NCBI GenBank assembly: GCA_017624495.1 | Contig: JAGAMY010000047.1 | Span: 1-64,000, forward strand | Reading direction: 5' to 3' | From: Lachnospiraceae bacterium | Lineage (GTDB): Bacteria; Bacillota; Clostridia; Lachnospirales; Lachnospiraceae | Length of the DNA: 64,000 nt | In this document: one piece after another, positions 54,059 through 63,234 of the stretch | Numbering within the stretch: position 1 is the stretch's first letter | Layout: each line of letters opens with the position of its first letter | Program-made: the position numbers and the translations under genes | The notes under the pieces: generated by a model | Seen by the model: the letters and a program-made list of their open reading frames with translations, nothing else | What the model was told of the DNA's origin: nothing | Database searches by the model: none

Positions 54059-54179
54059 ATTCACTTATCCTCCTGTTTTTTGCAGAAATATCAAAAACTC
54101 CTGCTGTATAATATTTAAAAATGTGGTTTTAAAAAGCATGAATTTTCGAAGTGAAAAAGATAAAAAGACAATTAAAAAT

Positions 54180-54234
54180 GTGCATCCTGAAAAATATGCT
54201 TTCTTGTAGAATAACATAGTTTTACAGGGTGCAC
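54180..54234 (-). terminator. Hairpin after the lipoprotein gene
   Basis: GTGCATCCTG (54180-54189) pairs with CAGGGTGCAC (54225-54234), with one mismatch. It holds the same inner AAATATGCTTT as the hairpins at 3493 and 9308. Confidence 0.6.
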
Positions 54235-54253
54235 AAGAAATAATTCTATCACG

Positions 54254-55591
54254 TCAATTCAAACGAACAAATTCACCATTCTCTGCATCAAACATGTATG
54301 TATACTCATAATACCCTTCACCACCTTCATGAGGCTGTGCAAAATACATATCATTTTCTATCTTATAAAAATTAGAATGTTGACCGGAAACCTCAGGCTG
54401 GTAAACTTTACCATCTTTGATACCATACAAATATGTTTCCTGTCCAGCCATTCCACCAAATGTCAGAAACTTTGCACTTCCGGTATCCATAATGACAGAA
54501 TTTCTTATTTCAGCAGAACGAATATAACCTCCGCCATATCCTGCTAAATATGCAAAGTTTGCAATGCATGTCACCTGACAATCGGAACTTACATAATAAA
54601 TTTTTGCATTATCTATATCCCAGCCACTATCTGTTCCGGTAATTCCAAACATTTCTACTGTTCCATCCGCATCAAAATCCTCACTAAAATAATTCAAAAC
54701 ATTTTCTTCACCAGCTACTTCATTTAATGCTTTTTTTAATGCTATGTCCAAGGGCATTTCTTCCTGTGGAGTATAATTCGAAAATACATTTAGTGAAATA
54801 CTTGTAATTTCTCTATTTTTATTAATTTCCAAAGCTTCTTCTTCCGTAAGCTGTTTCATCTTTGACGTATCATATGAATTTTCTTTATTATAACAGGATG
54901 CATCCCCAAAAAACCATGGATTGTCCGCATCAGCATTACTGTCATAAACTAAGATTTCTTTTAATGCCAATGCTTTTTCCTCGGGCTTAACTACATACGT
55001 TTCCTGTGTACTAAGATTTGCCCCAGAGGAACTTTCTAAGTAAACCGTTTTGTCTTCACATAAATAATACATACTTCGTTCACCACTAGATACCAAATGA
55101 ATAACTTCATCGCCCACACAAGTATATAAATCGTATAACATTCCCATACCTGCTTCCGGTACTGGTGTAACCAATAACTCAGAAACACCATTTCCATCTA
55201 AATCTATAAAAGTATACCCAGCATCCGCTAAAGTTTTTGCTGATGTATAAGCCCAATGCCAAAGGTAACTGACATCTTCCGTTTTATCCCAACCACCGGC
55301 AATTTTATAATAATACATATCTAAAATATCTTTATAAATTTCTTCATCTGTATATACAACCTCTGTTTCTTCTGTATCCGCCATTATCTCTGTTTCCTGC
55401 ACAATTTCTGTATTTTCTGTCTCTGCTTCACTTAAAATTTCTTTCATTGCATCTATATATAATTCTGATTCCGTACTATTTTTAGTTACTTCCTGCACAG
55501 ATTTTTCTTCTACAGATTTCTCTGTATTACCACAGCCACTAATTACTGCTATACCTATACTTATTAGTAATATAATTATATTTCTTTTCAC
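54254..55591 (-). CDS. Lipoprotein of unknown function
   Basis: 445 residues from GTG 55591, which has GGAGG eight bases upstream. Lipobox near the start (IGIAVISGC), then a Glu/Thr-rich linker and a body with FIDLDGNGVSELLVTP and NYFSEDFDADGTVEMFGIT, FG-GAP- or EF-hand-like Asp loops of the kind seen in beta-propeller lipoproteins of Clostridia. A Gly/Tyr-rich C-terminus (HEGGEGYYEYTYMFDAENGEF). I do not recognise a precise family. It is the first of three genes for exported proteins running to 59181. Confidence 0.7.
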   Translation of the reverse strand: MKRNIIILLISIGIAVISGCGNTEKSVEEKSVQEVTKNSTESELYIDAMKEILSEAETENTEIVQETEIMADTEETEVVYTDEEIYKDILDMYYYKIAGGWDKTEDVSYLWHWAYTSAKTLADAGYTFIDLDGNGVSELLVTPVPEAGMGMLYDLYTCVGDEVIHLVSSGERSMYYLCEDKTVYLESSSGANLSTQETYVVKPEEKALALKEILVYDSNADADNPWFFGDASCYNKENSYDTSKMKQLTEEEALEINKNREITSISLNVFSNYTPQEEMPLDIALKKALNEVAGEENVLNYFSEDFDADGTVEMFGITGTDSGWDIDNAKIYYVSSDCQVTCIANFAYLAGYGGGYIRSAEIRNSVIMDTGSAKFLTFGGMAGQETYLYGIKDGKVYQPEVSGQHSNFYKIENDMYFAQPHEGGEGYYEYTYMFDAENGEFVRLN

Positions 55592-55616
55592 TTTAATTTC
55601 CTCCGTATTTTTATAA

Positions 55617-55646
55617 ATGCGCACTCCTAAAACTAAGAGTACGCAT
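55617..55646 (-). terminator. Hairpin after the LRR-CAP protein gene
   Basis: ATGCGCACTCC (55617-55627) pairs with AGAGTACGCAT (55636-55646), imperfectly. It lies just after the stop at 55654. Related in sequence to the hairpins at 3493, 9308 and 54180. Confidence 0.55.
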
Positions 55647-55653
55647 CTATTTT

Positions 55654-57348
55654 CTACAACACAGTTATCTTTTTTGTCACAGCTCCTTTTTTATATCCCG
55701 GAAACCAGATTTTTATTTTTGCTGTGCCGGGTTTAACTCCTTTTATCTTTCCTTTTACCGCTTTACAGACGGATTTTTTCGTACTTTTATACTCCATGTT
55801 TTCTGCCGGAATCGAAATGACAAGGAACTGATTGTACCATGCTACATTTACATCTATCGTGCCGCCTGCGCCAACTGTAGAAGATGTTATGGAAATGTTC
55901 GATACCTTTGCCAAATACTCCGGTGCAACCTTTATGGTTCGGTTTTTACTTTTATCTTTATAGGATTTTTCCTTTGCAACGGAAGATTTTTCTTCTCCAA
56001 AACACTGTACCCAGTATTTTATGCCGTTCATTTCTACACAGCCGATGCCAATGGTATTCCATCTCTTATTTAAAATATTGGCTTTATGCCCCGGGGAATG
56101 CATCCAGTCGTCCATAACCATAGCTGCATCATGCTGACCAACGGCAATATTTTCTCCCCATACCAATTCTGATATTGTATTCCATGAAAATCCCGAAGGT
56201 CTGCCATGACTATAATATAAGCAGTTTTCCGCACCACGAAACATGGCTGCTTCTAATAATTCCTTGTCCATTTTTAAGGTATTTAAGCCTTTCTTTTTCC
56301 GTTCCTTATTGACAAGTTTTAAAACTGCAAAGGCTTCTTTGTAGCACTCTTTTACCTTTATTTTGACTCTGGCAGCTTTGCATAATGCACCATCCTCCAT
56401 CTGGGATACATCATCCGGCAGATTTTTTGCTTTTGTACCTCTGGAAAATGTATATATGCCAATATCTCTTAAACTTGATGGCAGTTTTACACTTTTTAAT
56501 GCTTTACATCCGTAAAATGCATAATTTCCAATTTTTTTCACTCTCTTTGGAAGGGTGATTTTTTTTAATGAAGAGCAGTTGTAAAATGCAGCATCTTCTA
56601 TGGTTTTTAAATCTTTCGGCAAGGATATGGATGCTAACTCACTACATTCTTCAAAAGCTGCTTTTTTTATGTTTGTAATGCCTGATGGTATTTGTATAGT
56701 CCGCAGTTCAACACAACAGGAAAATGCACTTTCACCAATGAAATTCAAACCTGCAGGTAACGTAATTTCTTTTATTCTCGTATCCTGAAATGCATAGGCA
56801 TCTATTTTTTTCAACTGCTCCGGCAAGGTGATTTGCTCTAGACTGTAACACCGAACAAAAGCACCTTCTCCGATTTCAGTTACCGTAGAGGGAATTTTTA
56901 TATCTGTCAGTTCATCACATTCATAAAATGCTGCTACACCTATGTAAGTAATGCCTTCGGACAGCTCTACTTTTTCAATTTTGTAAGCATCCTTGTACCA
57001 TGGCGGTGTAGCCGGATAATCGTACATTTTTCCTGTTCCTGTAATAGTCAGGGTTTTATCGTTAAGTTTCCATGTAATTGCTTCACCACAACTGCCCTCA
57101 CCATCCGGTTCATCATCCTCATACAGCCAGTCATCTTCATCCTCGATATTATCACCATATGGATTGCAAATCGTATATTTTGCTGTTGGTGCATATTGGC
57201 TTTGTTTTGCTTCGTATGTTACAGGTATATCTATGGATGTCTGTTCTGCCGGCTTTGCTTTTGCTTCTGCGGTGGTGAATTGCAGGCAGGCGAACAGAGT
57301 GAATACATAGAAACTGCAATGTGTGAATATTTTTTTGGTTTTTTGCAT
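55654..57348 (-). CDS. Secreted leucine-rich-repeat and CAP-domain protein
   Basis: 564 residues from ATG 57348 (GGGGG upstream). A signal peptide (FTHCSFYVFTLFACL then AxA) is followed by a short linker and BspA-type leucine-rich repeats (about 75-310: IGEGAFVRCYSLEQITLPEQ and further units). After these comes a CAP/SCP domain (about 325-460) with AVLKLVNKERKKKGLNTLKM, the His in LYYSHGRPSG, and the HSPGHKANILN motif. A C-terminal Ig-like domain (SKNRTIKVAPEY onward) ends in a Lys-rich tail. CAP proteins often bind lipids or lytic targets in other systems; here a surface role is inferred. Confidence 0.88.
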   Translation of the reverse strand: MQKTKKIFTHCSFYVFTLFACLQFTTAEAKAKPAEQTSIDIPVTYEAKQSQYAPTAKYTICNPYGDNIEDEDDWLYEDDEPDGEGSCGEAITWKLNDKTLTITGTGKMYDYPATPPWYKDAYKIEKVELSEGITYIGVAAFYECDELTDIKIPSTVTEIGEGAFVRCYSLEQITLPEQLKKIDAYAFQDTRIKEITLPAGLNFIGESAFSCCVELRTIQIPSGITNIKKAAFEECSELASISLPKDLKTIEDAAFYNCSSLKKITLPKRVKKIGNYAFYGCKALKSVKLPSSLRDIGIYTFSRGTKAKNLPDDVSQMEDGALCKAARVKIKVKECYKEAFAVLKLVNKERKKKGLNTLKMDKELLEAAMFRGAENCLYYSHGRPSGFSWNTISELVWGENIAVGQHDAAMVMDDWMHSPGHKANILNKRWNTIGIGCVEMNGIKYWVQCFGEEKSSVAKEKSYKDKSKNRTIKVAPEYLAKVSNISITSSTVGAGGTIDVNVAWYNQFLVISIPAENMEYKSTKKSVCKAVKGKIKGVKPGTAKIKIWFPGYKKGAVTKKITVL

Positions 57349-57411
57349 GGAAATACCCCCATTTTGTGAATTTATATACTTTTCCACTTTACTATAATCA
57401 TTTATGATTTC

Positions 57412-59181
57412 TTATTTTCTTATTTTTACTTTTTTTAGCTTACTAAATTTACCATATAATTTTGTTCCATTGACAATTTTATAAGCTCTTACTTTATAAT
57501 AATATGTACTTCCCCGATAGAGACCTTTTTGCTTATAACTTGTCTTTTTCTTTCCTAGTGATTTAACTAAATAGAAGTAGTTTTTATTGGAACTATAATA
57601 CGAACGGTAAATTTCATATCCGGAAACAGTGCTATCCTTTTTCCATTTTAAAGTAACTGTACCTTTACCTGTATTCTTAGCACTTTTTAACGTAACTTTC
57701 TTTGGAAGTATATAAAAACTTGCACTTTGTGTTCCTGTATACTCGCCTATACCAGTTACTATAACGGTTGCTTTTCCCGGATTTTTGTTATTTTTATACA
57801 GTATAGTATAATCTACACCTTTACGCAATGTTGTACCATTGTAAGTTACTGTTACAGATGGTTTTAATGCTTTTCCTGTACAGGTTTTACTGGGAATAGA
57901 GTTGATTACTGCATCGGCTAAGGAAGCAGATGTATCAATACTAAATATATACGTTCCTGTGGAGCCATCCGATTCCCCATATCTATAACCTGTTACTTTC
58001 AAATAATAACTTCCTGCGGACAAGTCTTCTATCGTGTAACTGTCTGAACGATAACCCACATTTTCATTCCATTCATTACCATCTGTATACCATACTTTTT
58101 CACCTGTACTGTCATATAATACAATTGTATAATATTTCATATAGGATGTTATATGAACACGAATATTCTGTTTTTTAGAAATTGAAAATTTATAATTATC
58201 AAATCTATCGTTTATAGCAATATGTCCTAGTATATTTCCTCCACTACTAATTGCATTTGCTGTTATAAAATCATTATTCGGTTCTGTGAAGGTTACACTT
58301 GCAGCAGCATAACTCATTCCTAAAGTATAATTTCCTGTAGATGCATCCGATGTTCTATACCTATAACCTGTTATTTTCAAATAATAATTTCCTGTTGTTA
58401 AATCTACATCATATCCATCACTTCTGTATTTTAAATTTTCATTCCATTCATTAAAATCCGTTCCCCATATCTCTTTCCCTGCATAATCATAAATATACAT
58501 ACTGTAATAACGCATATAGGATGTCATATTAAATGTAATCCGTCCATCCTGTGGAACATTAAAATAATAAATATCATAACGGTCATTTACGGCTATCTGT
58601 CCATTCAATGTTCCATTAATACCTATAAACGATGCTGTTGCAAAATCATCATTCGGTTCTGCACAGCTTTCCCCAGCACTTACAAATTGTGTAGAAAAAT
58701 TATAGATACCTGTAGAAGCCTCATTAGTATCATATCTATAACCAGTAACCTTTAAATAATAATTTCCATTTTCTAAATCTACAGTATATGCATCACTTCT
58801 ATATTGCAAATTTGAATTCCACTCATTAAACTCTGTTTCCCATATATTTTTTCCTGTACTATCATAAATATACATACTATAATACCGCATATAGGATGTC
58901 ATATTTATCGTCATTCTTCCAGACTGTCCCAAAGAAAATGCATATACTCTTTGTCTGTTATCTTCTGTTATAGAACCTGAACTCTGCGTACCAACTGCGA
59001 GAGTAATCGGATTGGCAAATTCATCACTTAGACTTCCATATACCTTTTCTTCTGTTCTACATTCTTCCCTTTGTATATCTGTCATTTCCACAGGATTTTC
59101 TATTTGTACTTCTGCACCCATAACAGACGTTGTCATTGCTAAGCTGACGGCTAATACTAATGTTAATAAACGTTTTCTCAT
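57412..59181 (-). CDS. Secreted protein with three PPC-like repeats and C-terminal Fn3/Ig-like domains
   Basis: 589 residues from ATG 59181 (AAGGTGAAAGGT upstream); a longer reading to 59325 overlaps the next gene and has no signal peptide in the right place. Signal peptide LLTLVLAVSLAMTTSVMGAE. Three copies of a unit of about 115 residues with MTSYMRYYSMYIYDSTGK, YRSDAYTVDLENGNYYLKV and TGYRYDTNEASTGIYNF, typical pre-peptidase C-terminal (PPC) beta-sandwich repeats. Then a small Ig-like domain and an Fn3-like segment with KSAKNTGKGTVTLKWKK and a basic tail. No protease domain. Likely surface or extracellular binding. Confidence 0.88.
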   Translation of the reverse strand: MRKRLLTLVLAVSLAMTTSVMGAEVQIENPVEMTDIQREECRTEEKVYGSLSDEFANPITLAVGTQSSGSITEDNRQRVYAFSLGQSGRMTINMTSYMRYYSMYIYDSTGKNIWETEFNEWNSNLQYRSDAYTVDLENGNYYLKVTGYRYDTNEASTGIYNFSTQFVSAGESCAEPNDDFATASFIGINGTLNGQIAVNDRYDIYYFNVPQDGRITFNMTSYMRYYSMYIYDYAGKEIWGTDFNEWNENLKYRSDGYDVDLTTGNYYLKITGYRYRTSDASTGNYTLGMSYAAASVTFTEPNNDFITANAISSGGNILGHIAINDRFDNYKFSISKKQNIRVHITSYMKYYTIVLYDSTGEKVWYTDGNEWNENVGYRSDSYTIEDLSAGSYYLKVTGYRYGESDGSTGTYIFSIDTSASLADAVINSIPSKTCTGKALKPSVTVTYNGTTLRKGVDYTILYKNNKNPGKATVIVTGIGEYTGTQSASFYILPKKVTLKSAKNTGKGTVTLKWKKDSTVSGYEIYRSYYSSNKNYFYLVKSLGKKKTSYKQKGLYRGSTYYYKVRAYKIVNGTKLYGKFSKLKKVKIRK

Positions 59182-59215
59182 ACCTTTCACCTTATCCTTT
59201 CCGTATTTTTCACTA

Positions 59216-60646
59216 TTATCCCAACGAAATCTCCTCACTACCATCCGCAAGACACAGCACCGTTCCTGCCGGATATTCCATCGCCACATTTTTCTGCAAC
59301 CGCACACCATTGACAAACGTACCATTACTGGAATGGTCTTTTACAATATAGCTATTGTTTTCTGCATTGTAACGGATACTACAATGGATATTGCTTATAT
59401 GCGGATGATTGATAACTAAATTTGCGCTCTGTGGATTCTTGCCAACTACAACTTTTCGATTCTGCGGGAGCATAAATCCCTGTCCTTTAGCAACTCCCTG
59501 TTTTACCCAAACACGCCCCATAGCAGACTGCTGTGCAGCATCCTTACCGGTATTTTCTGCCGATGTAAATGAAGATTCAAACGGAGATTCTGCAAAATCT
59601 TCTGTCATCGGAACTGTTACCTGCTCCTCAAAGAACTCTGGTGATATAACGGAAACCTCTTCGTCTTCCATCAGAGGTTCTGTAACCTGTGCAAATGAAT
59701 TATCAAACGGAGACATTTCAAACGCATCTGTCATCGGAACTGTTACCTGGTCTGAAATATCATTCTGCATTTCCCCATAAGATGCTTCTCCAAAAGGTAC
59801 ATCTCCAAACTCCGGCTCTTGATAATCTATCCCAAAAGGGTCTTCCAAGCCATTCTGCATCTGTACAGTTTTCGGTTTTCCGATAAACATAAAGAGAATA
59901 CTGCATATAAGAAGTATCATCGGAATACCTATGGTAAGAATCGAAAATGGTACTACATATATGCCATTTAGCATGGTCTTGACAAGTGCTTCCACATCTA
60001 AAGCTGCTGCCATAAATCCTAGCATTTCATTTACCACATCTCCTGCTTCCTTCGCAATCGTCCCCATGACACCAAATCTTAAAAATACAAATATACCAAC
60101 TGTAAATACTCCGCATACAATATTGATACTCAATGTGATGTATTTTACAAATTTTACACAAAAACCAATAATCCCTAAAATCAATACAGCCAATATCAAC
60201 ACATAGACAATCCAGAATACTATTTTTAATGTTTTATATCCCTTTTGCATTGCCTGCATGGTTTCATCATCGTCTATTCTTTCCTGTATTTCATCACGTT
60301 CATTTTCTTTAACAGAATCTCCATATAAAAAATCTACAAAACTTTTTGTCATTATCTTGCATGGAGAAATATTTGAAATATGTACACCAAATTCTTTTTC
60401 ATAATCTTTGATTTCTGCATCAAATTCCTCTGCTGCCTGCTGTAAATATTCGTCTATAGCTTTTTCATCTATGCCTAATGCCCCTAACTCCATGTTTTGA
60501 AATACTTTTTTCGTTCCTTTTATCAATGAATTTCCTGTCAGACTAAACATAGGTATAAACATCGTAATAAACATTACCAAAAGCAGAATTTCTGTTACAA
60601 TAAACTGCCACATTTTCATTGTTTTTTTCTGTTTCAAAACTATCAT
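59216..60646 (-). CDS. Membrane protein with C-terminal FHA domain and repeated Thr motif
   Basis: 476 residues. Membrane segments about 15-35, 143-165, 170-190 and 232-256. A disordered region follows with two similar segments, QVTVPMTDAFEMSPFDNSF (300-318) and QVTVPMTEDFAESPFESSF (342-360). The FHA domain is about 395-476 (KVVVGKNPQSANLVINHPHISNIHCSIRY, SSNGTFVNGVRL), with the Arg/Ser/His phospho-Thr site slightly altered. The Thr motif may be a kinase target. ATG 60646 has AAGGAGG only two bases away; TTG 60637 or ATG 60619 may be the true start. It is downstream of two kinases. Confidence 0.85.
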   Translation of the reverse strand: MIVLKQKKTMKMWQFIVTEILLLVMFITMFIPMFSLTGNSLIKGTKKVFQNMELGALGIDEKAIDEYLQQAAEEFDAEIKDYEKEFGVHISNISPCKIMTKSFVDFLYGDSVKENERDEIQERIDDDETMQAMQKGYKTLKIVFWIVYVLILAVLILGIIGFCVKFVKYITLSINIVCGVFTVGIFVFLRFGVMGTIAKEAGDVVNEMLGFMAAALDVEALVKTMLNGIYVVPFSILTIGIPMILLICSILFMFIGKPKTVQMQNGLEDPFGIDYQEPEFGDVPFGEASYGEMQNDISDQVTVPMTDAFEMSPFDNSFAQVTEPLMEDEEVSVISPEFFEEQVTVPMTEDFAESPFESSFTSAENTGKDAAQQSAMGRVWVKQGVAKGQGFMLPQNRKVVVGKNPQSANLVINHPHISNIHCSIRYNAENNSYIVKDHSSNGTFVNGVRLQKNVAMEYPAGTVLCLADGSEEISLG

Positions 60647-60709
60647 TCCCTCCTTATTCGTCTTATGGTCTCAACTACCGATACTTCGACCTTTTAGTAG
60701 TTATATTTT

Positions 60710-61780
60710 TTATAATAACCGGAACTGCTGATTCTTACTGCCAACCCATAGGATGCTTCCACGTTGAACGGGAGTATACACACCAGACTGTAATCTTTCA
60801 CCTGTCTGTAAATATGTACCATTAGCCGATGCATCATATACTTCATAACAGCCGATTGTCATATTAAAACGTACTGCACAGTGTTTTTCGCTTACAAATG
60901 GGTCATTTATCGTTATCTGGCACTGTTTTGAGCCAATTGTTATATCCCTTTCTTTAAAAGGAATCGTCTGTCCAACATAGATTCCTGCAATTCCTTTTAA
61001 TGCCGGAGCGACAGGATTTTGCATAGCTGATGCACTTCCTGCATTTGCCGGATTCGTCATATTTGCCACATTTCCTGTAGGTATACTGATAATTTTTCCT
61101 TTTCTGTTATCAATACATCCCCAGAAGAAAAATGCATAAAAAAGACACAATACTAACAACATCAGCCAGTAACTTGCTGTACCAAACCAATAGCCATCAT
61201 CATTTAAGCTTCTTCTTAAAAATACATTTATATCCTCTGCCAATTCGCCTAACAGTGGACATGCATACATCAATATCTGTAACACAACGATGAGTACTGA
61301 CTGTATCAGTACGATTACGGCGATTGCATTTCCAAAATTGTATCTGGAGAAAAAATGAATAAATGAAAAAATCACCAAAACAATCGCTGTAATAAGCAAC
61401 AGGATGAACAGCACTGTATTTAATGCCGAATATTTCAAGTCTCCTGTATCGTATCTGTCATAAAATGAAAAGCATAAAAAATGTATTAAAAATAGCAAAA
61501 AATTCATGGTAACAGCCCCATACAGCAATGTTATGGGTTTTAACCGAAATGCCATCAAAACAGCCATTCCGGCTGAAAACAGCATCAGCATTATCCATGT
61601 CACATTTCCATCTCCAAGAATTGCTGCCACTAATGCCATTACCACCACCACGCACACGGTACACCACAGGGAAAACTCCATCACAGCTCCCGGTGTTTTT
61701 TCATACACCAGTGCTGAAAAAATATTGTCAATTCTTTTCTTTGGCACTGGTGGCGCTGGCGTATAATTCTCATAATACAT
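60710..61780 (-). CDS. Membrane protein with C-terminal FHA domain
   Basis: 356 residues. N-terminal Pro-rich tail, then about six membrane segments (35-225, for example FSLWCTVCVVVVMALVAAIL and TVLFILLLITAIVLVIFSF). A Gly/Asn/Ala linker follows and an FHA domain at about 265-356 (ERDITIGSKQCQITINDPFVSEKHCAVRF, ASANGTYLQTGERL). FHA domains bind phospho-Thr; the kinase is probably the product of an adjacent gene. GGAGG precedes ATG 61780. Confidence 0.9.
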   Translation of the reverse strand: MYYENYTPAPPVPKKRIDNIFSALVYEKTPGAVMEFSLWCTVCVVVVMALVAAILGDGNVTWIMLMLFSAGMAVLMAFRLKPITLLYGAVTMNFLLFLIHFLCFSFYDRYDTGDLKYSALNTVLFILLLITAIVLVIFSFIHFFSRYNFGNAIAVIVLIQSVLIVVLQILMYACPLLGELAEDINVFLRRSLNDDGYWFGTASYWLMLLVLCLFYAFFFWGCIDNRKGKIISIPTGNVANMTNPANAGSASAMQNPVAPALKGIAGIYVGQTIPFKERDITIGSKQCQITINDPFVSEKHCAVRFNMTIGCYEVYDASANGTYLQTGERLQSGVYTPVQRGSILWVGSKNQQFRLL

Positions 61781-61809
61781 ATATCATTCCTCCTAACGTT
61801 TCTTCCGTC

Positions 61810-63234
61810 CTAACTTAATAGCTTCTGCATCTCTTCCTGTAATGCAGAAGCGGAACGGATTCGTTCTTCTTTATTTAGTGCTGCTGCATGATGTATCAGC
61901 CGCATCCATTTTCCGGATAACTTCACCTTAAATTTCTTAGGCGATGTAAAATCCGATTTTTTGCTGCTTAAACGACTGATAACGTCCATAGGTTTATGTC
62001 CTGTCAATAAATAGTACATTGTAGCACCTACTGCATAAATATCTGTCCATGGTCCTTCGCCTTTTGAAATACCTTCCCTCGCCGTCTGGTATTGTTCCGG
62101 TGCAGCATATTCAATCTTTAAAAATGCGGCACTTAACGCCGGCTGGGAGTCTACCGTATATTTTGCAGCTCCCATATCGATTAAAACGATTTCACCATTT
62201 TGGGAACGGAGGATATTTCCGGGGCTTATGTCACTGTGCACAATGGATGCTTCATGTATCTTTTCTAATGCATCTAAAAGCGGCAAAATAATCTCTGCCA
62301 TTTCTGCTATCGTATAGGGTTTGTACTCCCTTTGCCTTAGCTCTTTGCCTATGCTGATACCTTCTATGTATTCCATAACCATATACACAGTATCGTTATC
62401 TTCAAAGGCATCATATACTGTGACAATATGGGGCGTATGGATAAACTTTGCGGTTATCTGAATCTCTTTTTTAAAGGTCAACATTCCATATTGAAAAGCG
62501 GAAAGCATAGCGGATTTTTTTACGGTTACATAGGTTTCATCCCGTTCTGCCCATTCCTCCGGAAAATATTCTTTTACTGCCACTTTTCTTTGCAAATACA
62601 TGTCTTCACATAAGTAGGTAATTCCAAAACCGCCAATTCCAAGACCTTTTCGAATTTTATAGCGGTTAGCAAGACAGATGCCTTCCGATAGTATTCGACT
62701 GTTGTCTTGCTCCTTTCCTGTAAGTTCTGCCTCTTCCTGCTTTGATTCAGCTTCTGCGCTCTTTGCAGCTTCGCTCTTCTGTCCGACTTCTGTATTCTTT
62801 GCAACTACACTTTCACATCCGGCTATCATCTTTTTTATTTCTGTCACAAATCCTGACATGACTGCTTCATCCGCCACCATGTGTTTCTCTATGGAAAATA
62901 TCAATACTTCCCGTTTATCTAACTGTTTGAGTGACAAAATGACTGCATTTTTTAGAACTTTTGCGATTTCACACAAATTTTCTTTTGCCATTTTTTTGCC
63001 ATATAATACCCATACCGGACAGCCAAGTATATTGTCATACATTCTCCATAGGGTCATATCCTTGTCCACATAAACGGGTTTTCCCACCAGATACCGCTTT
63101 TCTAACACATCGCCCACATTCCACTGTAAATGCGTAGGTTCTTTTTGGTTATACTCCCATCCACAATGGGGGCACTTAGACTTCTCTCCTTCCCACTCTG
63201 TAAAACAGCCCAGACATACCTTTGGTTTTTTCAT
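61810..63234 (-). CDS. Ser/Thr protein kinase with N-terminal zinc ribbon
   Basis: 474 residues, no membrane segment. Residues 1-30 form a zinc ribbon (CLGC, CPHC; Cys7, 10, 21, 24). Residues about 41-140 look like a decayed kinase N-lobe (GDVLEKRYLVGK onward). A Glu/Lys-rich linker leads to a kinase domain at about 186-474: GLGIGGFGITYL, VAVKEY with Lys221, the catalytic loop HSDISPGN (Asp335; Arg of HRD is Ser) and DMG (353-355) for DFG. It is of the bacterial Hanks type. It overlaps the upstream kinase gene and precedes two FHA genes. Confidence 0.9.
   Translation of the reverse strand: MKKPKVCLGCFTEWEGEKSKCPHCGWEYNQKEPTHLQWNVGDVLEKRYLVGKPVYVDKDMTLWRMYDNILGCPVWVLYGKKMAKENLCEIAKVLKNAVILSLKQLDKREVLIFSIEKHMVADEAVMSGFVTEIKKMIAGCESVVAKNTEVGQKSEAAKSAEAESKQEEAELTGKEQDNSRILSEGICLANRYKIRKGLGIGGFGITYLCEDMYLQRKVAVKEYFPEEWAERDETYVTVKKSAMLSAFQYGMLTFKKEIQITAKFIHTPHIVTVYDAFEDNDTVYMVMEYIEGISIGKELRQREYKPYTIAEMAEIILPLLDALEKIHEASIVHSDISPGNILRSQNGEIVLIDMGAAKYTVDSQPALSAAFLKIEYAAPEQYQTAREGISKGEGPWTDIYAVGATMYYLLTGHKPMDVISRLSSKKSDFTSPKKFKVKLSGKWMRLIHHAAALNKEERIRSASALQEEMQKLLS

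Noticed and set aside
59182..59325. N-terminal extension of the PPC-repeat protein
   Set aside because: It overlaps the FHA gene end, is rich in Trp, Arg and Cys without order, and the signal peptide begins at 59181.
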